From an uncultured Bacteroidales bacterium (GTDB taxonomy: Bacteria > Bacteroidota > Bacteroidia > Bacteroidales > Bacteroidaceae), in NCBI GenBank assembly GCA_902788865.1, contig CADALZ010000019.1, positions 1 to 55,840 of the forward strand: a stretch of 55,840 nucleotides of DNA. The letters are read 5' to 3'. The notes beneath the pieces were generated by a model, which searched no databases, was not told the DNA's origin, and saw only the letters and a list, made by a program, of their open reading frames with translations. Positions 7,156 to 14,825 of this stretch are shown piece by piece (position 1 is the stretch's first letter; each line of letters starts with the position of its first letter). A program made the position numbers and the translations under genes.

Positions 7156-9936
7156 TTATATAGTTTCTTTATTAGGCATCTGATAAGGAGTGAAGAGCAC
7201 TGGGTCATCACCTTCTGGATAGTAATAGGCTCGCAGGTGTTCTTCCTCATCGCTCAGTGTTTCTACATCAATCTCCTGGCTGAAGCGCATGGGCTGCAAG
7301 AACTTGTTCTCAGAGCGCAGGATAATCTTATGACGGAACTTATCTGTATCGTTTACATCATAATCTCCTTCAAAGAGAATATTGCCTGGTTTGTCTACTA
7401 ACAATAGTGTATGTACACCTTGTAAAGGACCTTCATCTAAGATATAAGAGAGAGCCTTGGGGAATGTCATCTTATCAGCCAGACTCTGTTCTGTGACAGG
7501 CTTCTTTTCTTCCTCCTCCTGTTGTGGAGTCACTGACGTTGGCTCGTCCTGTTCCAGCATCTTTTGCAATTGAAGCTTCTGCTCCTCTGTCAATTCAGGA
7601 ATAACAGCACTCTCGTCGATATTAATATCTTGTAGTGGTTCCAGTGAGTCAAAGTCGAAATCATCCATATCTTCCCAATCATTATTACCAGAAGATAATC
7701 CCTGAAGCGACAGTTTACGCTTCATTTCGATGAATCGCTCTTGGCCAATGATTGCCAATATTGTTGGCTGGGCAGCATTGTTAGAGATGCTGTCCACAAG
7801 GTCGTGCAATACGCCACCACTTTCTTGACGTGGAACTAATTTACATAGCCCTTTTGCCTTCCAATCTTCAAGGAGTCGCTTGTATTTACTGTTCTGCTGA
7901 ACCAGACAATCTATAACGAGGAAATTGCAATTGATACCTTTCTGCTGATATGACATTATAAGAGAGGCCAACGCATTCATGGCTACGCCAGCAGTTTGCT
8001 CCTCCTTGTTGGTTCCAAAGATAAGTATGTTCTCTGAGAAGTCGTTACGCAAAGGCAATGTCGTTGCCCCAGCATTGATACCAACATTCTGACCAATAAC
8101 GGCAATAGGACAATCAGAATCGTTATGAGTGATAACGTACTTATTCTGATCAAGGTAGAAAAGTGATGAACCGCAGAAATAGTGCTCACCATTCCCTGGT
8201 ACATCTGCTGCCTTATCCTGGGCAGACTCAATAGCATTTGCCAGCTCTTCGTCTGTAGCATAAAATGTCTGTACCTGACTCTGCAATTCACGTTTGTGAT
8301 AATAGCATGCCATACCTGTATGCTGACGACTGGTCTTATCGCTACTATCAGGTACCAATCTATCTGAATCCACAGGTGCACTCATCAGGAGGAAGCATTC
8401 TGTCAGGTTTTTAAGTATCTGACCAGAAATGTCTGTCTCATCAAGTTGCTGAGTAGCTAAGAGCATGTGAATGCCTTGACTTCGACCTTGTGTCGCAATG
8501 ATGTTCAGAATCTCTGATATTTCCTGTTGTATGATACGTTCTGTACCATTGTTAACATGTTCCTTAAACATCACCTGACATTCATCTGCAACAAAGAGAA
8601 TTTGAGGTAATCGTTTATTGGGATACTTTTTATTGTACCCGTCTATATTATTGACGCTTTCTTTTTGCCATAGCTTTACACGATGTTTGTTCTCTTCGCG
8701 TAGTTCACGAAGAACTTCAAGTGTCATCTGGGAATCGCTATTATCAACTAATACCGCTTTTGTATGCTTGACACCACGATAGCGGTTAAACTCTACGCCC
8801 TTGAAGTCCAAAAGATAGAGCATCAGGTCTTCAGGAGAATACTTCAAGATAGCACTACTAATGATATTATTCAGTAATACGGATTTACCGGATCCTGACT
8901 GACCAAGAATGAAAGCGTGGATATAGTCTCCAGAATTGAAACGGATGGTGACAGGGTGCTTGTCATTAACATCCAAACCCACAGTGACGCTGATTTCAGA
9001 CGTGACGGGCTCATAAGGGGTGTTCTCAAGCTGAGCAAAATCTTGCTTCAAAGCTGATGGTCGAGCATTTTTCTTTGCTATGTCCACCACATTATTTATA
9101 TATGAAGCCCAAGTATTGGCTTCAGCTGGGATGATTGCATCATCGTCGAGTGTCAATTTAAAGCGATTAAGCACATCATCATGCCCCGAGTTACTGAAAC
9201 AGAAAGCTCCGTCTTTGGGGAAGATGATTTCCATCTTCTTCAACATCGCCTGAGCATCGAATGATGAGGAAGCATGTTGCTCATCACAGAATTCGGCATT
9301 CATGTCCCAGCTCATCATGACATAGATTCCTGCACGACTGCCTGTCTCAACAATTTGTGCCAACTTCTGTACAGTTTGCATCTTCACGTTGCGAGGGAAA
9401 TCTGTGAGGATGAAGAACTGGTATTTAAGTCGGGCGTCACGTCCTAACGACTCATTCAGCTCAACAAGGTTTCTCTTTCCAGCACAGTTGATGGCAGACA
9501 TGCGCTGAACGATAGAGGCATAGGCTTCGCTAACTACTCTATCAAACACATCCGCATTTCCATCGAATAGTACTCGTTCGTCACGCTCGCCCACTAAATA
9601 CTTATTCAGTCGTGAATGAGTGTTGAAAGAATCGCCTGCATTTCCGCCATTAAAAAGAACAATATCGCAAAGGTTTGCAGGGACAGTGATAGCTATTCTC
9701 CAAGCCATTTTTTCCAGAACGTGGTTGACGCGCGTACGTGTGTCGTCGTCGCTATACAGCATACAGAAAGCTTTGATCTCGCATATGTCAATCAAAGCAG
9801 GCACATCAGCCACGCCACCACTGAGAGAACCAATATACAGCCCTTCGAAAGGGAAGTGCTGCTGTTCAGAGCCATCAAGAATAAACTCTTTGGAATTGGC
9901 AGAACTGGCTTTATTTGTATCGTAGTAATTACTCAT
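7156..9936 (-). CDS. FtsK/SpoIIIE (EssC-like) ATPase, three modules
   Basis: About 926 residues from ATG at 9936. Earlier in-frame starts exist (ATG at 9957, TTG at 9963) but 9936 gives spacing like the other genes of the train. The N-terminal third is a degenerate ATPase-like alpha/beta domain. The middle is a complete FtsK/SpoIIIE motor with Walker A GQSGSGKS (about 343-350), LLDFKGVEF, Walker B ILFVADEC (about 445-452) and ATQGRSQGIHMLLATQ. The C-terminal third has a decayed P-loop (ILIFGTNKEEQ, near 640) and an acidic linker (DDFDFDSLEP, EEEEKK). Multiple motor modules in one chain resemble EssC/EccC of type VII systems, but no transmembrane helices or FHA domains are visible. It heads the leftward operon and probably drives transfer of the WXG100-like protein or of DNA (inference). 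Confidence 0.85.
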   Translation of the reverse strand: MSNYYDTNKASSANSKEFILDGSEQQHFPFEGLYIGSLSGGVADVPALIDICEIKAFCMLYSDDDTRTRVNHVLEKMAWRIAITVPANLCDIVLFNGGNAGDSFNTHSRLNKYLVGERDERVLFDGNADVFDRVVSEAYASIVQRMSAINCAGKRNLVELNESLGRDARLKYQFFILTDFPRNVKMQTVQKLAQIVETGSRAGIYVMMSWDMNAEFCDEQHASSSFDAQAMLKKMEIIFPKDGAFCFSNSGHDDVLNRFKLTLDDDAIIPAEANTWASYINNVVDIAKKNARPSALKQDFAQLENTPYEPVTSEISVTVGLDVNDKHPVTIRFNSGDYIHAFILGQSGSGKSVLLNNIISSAILKYSPEDLMLYLLDFKGVEFNRYRGVKHTKAVLVDNSDSQMTLEVLRELREENKHRVKLWQKESVNNIDGYNKKYPNKRLPQILFVADECQVMFKEHVNNGTERIIQQEISEILNIIATQGRSQGIHMLLATQQLDETDISGQILKNLTECFLLMSAPVDSDRLVPDSSDKTSRQHTGMACYYHKRELQSQVQTFYATDEELANAIESAQDKAADVPGNGEHYFCGSSLFYLDQNKYVITHNDSDCPIAVIGQNVGINAGATTLPLRNDFSENILIFGTNKEEQTAGVAMNALASLIMSYQQKGINCNFLVIDCLVQQNSKYKRLLEDWKAKGLCKLVPRQESGGVLHDLVDSISNNAAQPTILAIIGQERFIEMKRKLSLQGLSSGNNDWEDMDDFDFDSLEPLQDINIDESAVIPELTEEQKLQLQKMLEQDEPTSVTPQQEEEEKKPVTEQSLADKMTFPKALSYILDEGPLQGVHTLLLVDKPGNILFEGDYDVNDTDKFRHKIILRSENKFLQPMRFSQEIDVETLSDEEEHLRAYYYPEGDDPVLFTPYQMPNKETI

Positions 9937-10365
9937 ATCTTGAATTAATAAAAACATATACAAAGAGTGTGAGCCTCTTTAACACTCTCAGTCAGAAGGT
10001 TCTGGAATACCCGTATAAGTAAGAATGAAATCAGCTCACACCTGTAGGTATATGTAGCTGTTCCCGGAAAGGAAAAACATAATAAATATACACTACAGGA
10101 GGAACAGCCTTCAAACTTTTACCCCTTATACAGAAATTTTCCAGATTTACTGACGGGTCAAAGCCTTTTAGCTCTCCTCGATGTCTGTGTCCTATAGTGG
10201 ACAACATCGCAAAGATAAATAAAGTTTTTGAATTCTGTCCCATTGTGAGCTGTTTTTTTCTTATGACAAAAATAGTAGGTCTTATTCTTTCCCAATTGGT
10301 CCTTTTTGGTCCTTTTCTCTTTTTTCAGATGGAATATTTGATGAAGAAATAATTCATTCGTAAAT
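9937..10365. other. Divergent intergenic region of the FtsK/WXG100 locus
   Basis: About 430 bases separate the leftward FtsK operon from the rightward kinase gene. A minus-strand -7-like element is at 10210-10217, which would give a leader of roughly 270 bases before the ATPase start. A 70-codon minus frame (10031-10243) lies inside it but starts at the promoter-like element and is not called as a gene. Two tandem 'ggtcctttt' pieces occur near 10299-10318. No RNA gene was recognised. Confidence 0.5.
10210..10217 (-). promoter_or_regulatory. -7 element, probable promoter of the FtsK/WXG100 operon
   Basis: Minus strand reads TATCTTTG followed by C, an exact TAnnTTTG match. It is the best such site in the divergent gap and implies a long 5' leader. 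Confidence 0.45.
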
Positions 10366-11529
10366 TTGTCTCCAAAATATAATTTACCAGTGATAATAGA
10401 CGGTTCTTCTGCTTCGGGATATCTGACAGATTCTTTTGAAGGAATCGACAGAGTGTTTACTGATGTGCAAATAGTAAGCACATCGGCCACCAATGTCGTA
10501 GCGAAAGCTAAGCGATATGGACGTTGGTGGATGCTGAAAGCTTTGCAACCAAAAGTGAGGGAACAATCGGCTTTTCAGCTGCGTCTACGAAAGGAGATGG
10601 ATATTCTGATACAGCTACAGCACCCAAATATTGTGACTGCCGTGGGGATGGAACAGGTGGATGGTCTGGGGGAGTGTCTGGTCATGGAATATGTGGATGG
10701 AGATACACTGGTAAATTGGTTACGTGGTAATACCAGTAGAAATGAACGTCGTCGTATAGCTGATGAACTGACGGATGCAGTGGGTTATCTGCACAGTAAG
10801 GGCGTTGTTCATCGAGACTTGAAGCCAGAGAACATTCTCATTACACATAATGGGAACTATGTGAAGTTGATTGATTTCGGATTGGCTGACACAGATAGCC
10901 ATGCTGTATTGAAACGACCAGCTGGAACTCTACAGTATATGTCTCCAGAACAGGCTGTGGTAGCAGAAGCGGATGTACGTAATGATATCTATAGCTTGGG
11001 AGTCATTTTCGGACAAATGGATTTGGGAGGTGCTTATCAGACTGTCATTTCTCGTTGCATGGTTCCAGCTGAGAGACGCTTTTCTCAAGTGACAGAACTT
11101 AAACATGCCATGAAGAAAGCCAGATGGCGTGGTGCAGTCACAGGATTGTCTATATTGGTTTGTTTCGTATTCTTAATGTTGGGTGTTCTGGGATGGCAAG
11201 CTTGGCAGATGCACCACAAAGACTTTGCCCGTCAGCAGGTGTCTGAAACCATAGAGCGTGGACATGTTTATATAGATGAAGCTGTGGATAAATTGGGAAT
11301 AGACCAGCATCTAGACACGCTTTCAAGTTTGCTCTATTTGTGGCCTGATTTTGGAACTAAATGTGCATCCATCAACACGATTGTTGATTCATTTATGGAG
11401 ACCTGTGCAGAGGGGTTTACTGAGACTGAACAGGCAGAGATACAAACTGAGGTGGCTACTTATGGTTTCAGTTATTTGGAGCAGTGGAATAAGCGCATTG
11501 AGGAGATGAGAAAAAAGGAGGGTATATGA
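10366..11529 (+). CDS. Membrane-anchored Hanks-type Ser/Thr kinase
   Basis: This 387-residue protein uses a TTG start; an in-frame stop lies 21 bases upstream and the first ATG (residue 56) would delete the N-lobe. Kinase motifs are Lys-58 (MLKAL), Glu-77, the catalytic HRDLKPEN (149-156), DFG (170-172) and SPEQ (193-196, the APE position). The glycine loop is degenerate (STSATNVVA). A single membrane helix at about 258-278 is followed by an external domain of about 110 residues. The topology is that of PknB-type receptor kinases, cytoplasmic kinase then membrane then sensor. It is divergent from the FtsK/WXG100 operon and overlaps the next gene by ATGA, so it probably regulates that system by phosphorylation (inference). 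Confidence 0.88.
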   Translation: MSPKYNLPVIIDGSSASGYLTDSFEGIDRVFTDVQIVSTSATNVVAKAKRYGRWWMLKALQPKVREQSAFQLRLRKEMDILIQLQHPNIVTAVGMEQVDGLGECLVMEYVDGDTLVNWLRGNTSRNERRRIADELTDAVGYLHSKGVVHRDLKPENILITHNGNYVKLIDFGLADTDSHAVLKRPAGTLQYMSPEQAVVAEADVRNDIYSLGVIFGQMDLGGAYQTVISRCMVPAERRFSQVTELKHAMKKARWRGAVTGLSILVCFVFLMLGVLGWQAWQMHHKDFARQQVSETIERGHVYIDEAVDKLGIDQHLDTLSSLLYLWPDFGTKCASINTIVDSFMETCAEGFTETEQAEIQTEVATYGFSYLEQWNKRIEEMRKKEGI

Positions 11530-12086
11530 TTACGAAGATTTGTAAAGATATAGAAAGTGCTTTAAAACGAAAAATTCAGACTCCGAAGGATTTCGATTTT
11601 CTTCGTGAATGCATTTATGCTCGGTTGCATGTTGTGGTAAGCAGTACTACTTTAAAACGTGTTTGGGGGTATCTGACAGATGGGGGACAGCCTCGTGAGC
11701 ATACGCTTTCTGTTTTGGCAAAGTTCTTAGGGTATAATGACTGGGAAGATTACCAGCAAAATAGTATGGCTACAAAGGAGCAACAGAGTAACCCAGTTAT
11801 GGGAAGGAAACTGAATGTGCCAGAGGACTTGAAATGTGGTGATAGATTACGTCTGATGTGGCAACCAGGCAGGGTTTGTAATGTAGAGTATCTAGGTCAG
11901 CTAGTCTTCCGTGTGATAGGTTCTGAAAACACACGCTTGAAAGCTGGAGACACGTTTCAGTGTAGTTTAATCATTGAAGGTGAACCTTTATATATAGACC
12001 AATTGGTACAAGGAGGCAGGCCACCCATTGCTTATGTCTGTGGCAAGCAGACGGGCGTTATGTTTGAGTTTCCTTCCTCGCTGTAA
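11526..12086 (+). CDS. Helix-turn-helix protein coupled to the kinase
   Basis: The 186-residue protein starts within the kinase stop (ATGA overlap), so the two are translationally coupled. The first 80 residues contain the Bacteroidetes pattern STTLKRVWGYL...HTLSVLAKFLGYNDWEDY, a lambda-repressor-like DNA-binding unit. Residues 100-186 form a beta-rich domain of unknown function (GDRLRLMWQPGR, VEYLGQLVFRV). It is a good candidate for the DNA-binding output of the kinase, perhaps acting on the divergent promoter region (inference). Its 3' end overlaps the convergent symporter remnant by 29 bases. Confidence 0.65.
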   Translation: MITKICKDIESALKRKIQTPKDFDFLRECIYARLHVVVSSTTLKRVWGYLTDGGQPREHTLSVLAKFLGYNDWEDYQQNSMATKEQQSNPVMGRKLNVPEDLKCGDRLRLMWQPGRVCNVEYLGQLVFRVIGSENTRLKAGDTFQCSLIIEGEPLYIDQLVQGGRPPIAYVCGKQTGVMFEFPSSL

Positions 12087-12650
12087 ACAGTCGGGCTACC
12101 AATGCTCCACTGATGTTGTGCCACACACTGAAGACTGCCCCAGGGATGGTAGCCATAGGATAAGCTGCAAAGTGCAAGGCTGCCAAGCTCGTTGCCAAGC
12201 CACTGTTCTGCATGCCCACCTCGATGGAGATGGCTCTGCGTTTCGCTTCCGACATGCCCAATATACGTCCCATCAGATAGCCTGTGCCCAAGCCACTCAG
12301 ATTGTGTAATACCACTACCAGCACTACTACCAGTCCGCCAGTGAGCAACTTCGACGCGTTGTGCGACACCACGATGGCTACCACAGCCGTGATCATCAAC
12401 GTAGAGAAAGCTGGCAGATAGGGCACTGCCTTACGTGTAAAGGCAGGAAAGTATTTCTGTATCAGAAAACCAGCCAAGATGGGCGCTATCACCACGTAGA
12501 GAATGGATTGCAGCATGCCCCAGGTATCTACGTCTACTATCTCACCTGCCAGCAGCAAAGTGAGTAGGGGAGTGAGTAGGGGCGCCAAAACGGTAGAGAC
12601 TGCCGTCTTGCCCACATCCATCGAGCTATGAAGTCTGCTATCTTTCTCAT
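12058..12650 (-). pseudogene. Bile acid:sodium symporter (BASS) remnant, internal deletion
   Basis: The 187-codon frame from 12621 matches only the C-terminal half of BASS family transporters (STVLAPLLTPLLTLLLAG, VGMQNSGLATSLA), which are usually near 300 residues. Just upstream, in another frame, ATG at 12650 begins MRKIADFIARW, which looks like the normal N-terminus of this family. The simplest reading is that roughly 100 codons were deleted, joining the start to the second half out of frame. The missing part includes half of the membrane core, so no transport activity is expected. The start lies next to the stop of the phosphoesterase gene, as in an operon. Confidence 0.7.
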
Positions 12651-12654
12651 GACA

Positions 12655-13884
12655 TTACTTTACAGCTCCTTTATGAAGCGTGAACACTGTGATTTCTGGC
12701 CATGCTCCAAAGCGGAAGGGGAGGCCTACGAAGCCTATGCCTATGTTGACGTAGAGCTGTTGCTCTCCTTCTTTGTAGAGTCCACCCCATTCTTTGTAGA
12801 TATACTGGGCAGGCGACCAACCAAAGAGCATGAATTGTGTGGCATGGGTATGACCAGCCAGCATCAGGGCAATGTCGGTGTTGGGTAGCACTTCCTTACG
12901 CCAATGGGTGGGATCGTGCGAGAGCAGTATTTTGGTCATTCCCTCTGTGCCACGCATGGCTCTGGGCAGATCGGCTTCTTGTGGGAAAGGTGGATTGCTC
13001 TCGTTCTCCACACCTATGATGGCGATGCTGTCTGTACCATGATGCAAGATGTCGTGCTCATTGCGTAGCATCTTCCAGCCCATCTGTCGCTGTAGGTCGC
13101 ACAGACGATCTGTGTCAAGCCTCTCATCATCAGCCCCCTGCCAATGGAAGTAGCGACCGTAGTCATGATTACCTAGAATGGAATAGACACCGTCTTTGGC
13201 ATGGAATCCACTAAGTATTTGCATGAACTGCTCCAACTCGGAAGAACGCTGATTCACCAAGTCGCCCGTGAAAAGGATAACGTCTGCCTGCTGTTCATTC
13301 ACTCGCCTTACCAGTTCTTCCAGAATATCAGGCATGTTCTTGAAACTGCCAGAGTGAATGTCGGAAACCTGCAGCACCCTGTAGCCATCGAAACTCTGAG
13401 GGAGATTGGGTATGTGCATCTCTATCTCATTGACCACAAAGTGGCGCAGCCCAAAGACTCTGGCATACAGGATCATGCAAAAAAAGCAAAGACCAATGAT
13501 GGTGCCAGCAATCGTGAAAACGCGATGCGTAGTGGATTGAGAATTGAGAATTGAGGATTGAGAATTAGGACTGCTTGTGAACAGACGGATGATAAAGCGA
13601 CAGAGGTCACCTAACAGACCTATGAGCATAAAGAAGAACTTAGGCACGCCAAAGGCCAGCATCAAGATGCTAAGCCAACCTATGGCATTGCTGCGCTCAG
13701 ACATAGGATTGTCACTGCCAATGTACATTAGTACCACGAAAGCAGCTACGAGGGCAAGGGTAGGGAGCCACCAAGCCACACGCAGTAATTTGCTTTTCAC
13801 GCGACGCTCTATGTAGCCCCAATAGATGTAGATATCTGGGACAAAGAGCAGCAAAACGAATATGTAAGCGAAACGTTGTAACAC
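12655..13884 (-). CDS. Membrane metallophosphoesterase
   Basis: The 409-residue protein starts at GTG 13884, as no upstream ATG exists and the next Met is far inside. The N-terminal third carries several hydrophobic helices. The C-terminal two thirds hold the calcineurin-like set: SDIH, TGDLVN, GNHDYG, LSHDP and AGHTH, the residues that bind two metals. This is the YaeI-like family that hydrolyses phosphoesters such as UDP-diacylglucosamine or nucleotides; the substrate is not identified. The loop between the membrane part and the catalytic domain (about residues 108-116) is encoded by four 7-bp tandem repeats. Confidence 0.85.
   Translation of the reverse strand: MLQRFAYIFVLLLFVPDIYIYWGYIERRVKSKLLRVAWWLPTLALVAAFVVLMYIGSDNPMSERSNAIGWLSILMLAFGVPKFFFMLIGLLGDLCRFIIRLFTSSPNSQSSILNSQSTTHRVFTIAGTIIGLCFFCMILYARVFGLRHFVVNEIEMHIPNLPQSFDGYRVLQVSDIHSGSFKNMPDILEELVRRVNEQQADVILFTGDLVNQRSSELEQFMQILSGFHAKDGVYSILGNHDYGRYFHWQGADDERLDTDRLCDLQRQMGWKMLRNEHDILHHGTDSIAIIGVENESNPPFPQEADLPRAMRGTEGMTKILLSHDPTHWRKEVLPNTDIALMLAGHTHATQFMLFGWSPAQYIYKEWGGLYKEGEQQLYVNIGIGFVGLPFRFGAWPEITVFTLHKGAVK
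13536..13563. repeat. Heptamer array inside the phosphoesterase gene (ATTGAGA x4)
   Basis: Four phased 7-bp units (ATTGAGA, ATTGAGA, ATTGAGG, ATTGAGA) lie within coding sequence. Because 7 is not a multiple of 3, gain or loss of one unit would shift the frame ahead of the catalytic domain. The same unit is seen in the gap at 31583-31612. Confidence 0.8.
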
Positions 13885-13891
13885 AACTATT

Positions 13892-13923
13892 AAGATTAAA
13901 AAATTATAAGATTAAAAGATTAA
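13892..13923. repeat. Octamer array AAGATTAA
   Basis: Units of AAGATTAA lie at 13892, 13908 and 13916, with a degenerate unit at 13900 keeping the 8-bp phase. The array fills the short gap between the phosphoesterase and the MetH-activation gene. The same octamer recurs at 34808-34847. Confidence 0.7.
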
Positions 13924-13927
13924 AAAC

Positions 13928-14818
13928 TTATTCGAGGCAGGCAGCAAGAAATTTTCGCATCTCATCCGCCGGCAGTCCTCGTCGTCTCACATAGTCTTGA
14001 AACTGATCTTCGCCTATCTTCCCTACGCTGAAATAGTGTGCCTGAGGATGAGCGAACATCAGTCCGCTGACAGAGGCATGGGGATTCATGGCACCATTCT
14101 CCGTAAGCGTGATGCCTATCTGGTGCATATCAAGAAGTTGGTCGAGGAGAAAGTTCACCGATTGGTCTGGCAGACTGGGATACCCCACTGCTGGACGGAT
14201 GCCCTGAAACTCTTCCTTATGTAGCTGCTCTATGCAGAGCTGCTCGTCAGGCGCATAGCCCCAAGCCTCTTTACGCACATACTGATGCAGCTTTTCTGCT
14301 CCTGCTTCCGCCAGACGGTCGGTAAGCGTTTGTATCAACAGTCGCTTATAGGCATCAGCTTCCTCAGTGTCTGGTTCATGCACCGTGGTGGCAAATAGCC
14401 CTATGGTATCTGGTATGCCGCTGTTTAGCGGACGGATAAAGTCGCTCAGACAGAGATAAGGCTGCCCATCCTCCTTCACCTTTTGCTGACGAAGGCATGG
14501 GAAGCGGAGACCGTCTATGAGTAGATCGTCACCCTCGGCATTGGTAGGGCAGAGGCGATAAAGCGTACGTACAGAGGTCTGCTCATCCAGTTCCTTAAGC
14601 ACTTTCTGTGCTTCCATATACAGCTGCACAGCCTCCTGAGCTTTGATGCGCTCTTCATAGGGAAAGCTGAATATCCAGTTGGACTGGCAGGAGACGCAGT
14701 CGCACACAGAAGCCACAGAGGCATAGCGCGGAGAAAATCCCCACGCATGGAAGAAATACACCCAGTTGATGTACTCACTCACTTCATGCACGCGATATGT
14801 GATGGTCTCACTCTTCAT
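13928..14818 (-). CDS. Free-standing methionine synthase reactivation domain
   Basis: The 296-residue protein matches the C-terminal AdoMet-binding activation domain of cobalamin-dependent methionine synthase MetH: GIRPAVGYPSLPDQS, and late SGLMFAHPQAHYFSVGKI. In the classical enzyme this domain binds S-adenosylmethionine and remethylates oxidised cob(II)alamin. Here it is a separate gene with no homocysteine-, folate- or B12-binding modules around it, so the rest of MetH must be encoded elsewhere or it serves another corrinoid enzyme. It lies 7 bases downstream of pyrC in the same direction. Confidence 0.85.
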   Translation of the reverse strand: MKSETITYRVHEVSEYINWVYFFHAWGFSPRYASVASVCDCVSCQSNWIFSFPYEERIKAQEAVQLYMEAQKVLKELDEQTSVRTLYRLCPTNAEGDDLLIDGLRFPCLRQQKVKEDGQPYLCLSDFIRPLNSGIPDTIGLFATTVHEPDTEEADAYKRLLIQTLTDRLAEAGAEKLHQYVRKEAWGYAPDEQLCIEQLHKEEFQGIRPAVGYPSLPDQSVNFLLDQLLDMHQIGITLTENGAMNPHASVSGLMFAHPQAHYFSVGKIGEDQFQDYVRRRGLPADEMRKFLAACLE

Positions 14819-14825
14819 TCTTCAT

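Noticed and set aside
6844-9936. Canonical type VII secretion system
   Set aside because: Only the ATPase and a WXG100-like protein are present; none of the known membrane components or LXG-type effectors was found in the window, so it is reported as type VII-like only.
10031-10243. 70-codon minus-strand ORF in the FtsK/kinase gap
   Set aside because: Its start lies beside the likely promoter element of the operon, and no family resemblance or start signal supports it. A leader peptide cannot be fully excluded.
10158-10493. 111-codon minus-strand ORF overlapping the kinase start
   Set aside because: It overlaps the coding kinase N-terminus and has no protein-like pattern.
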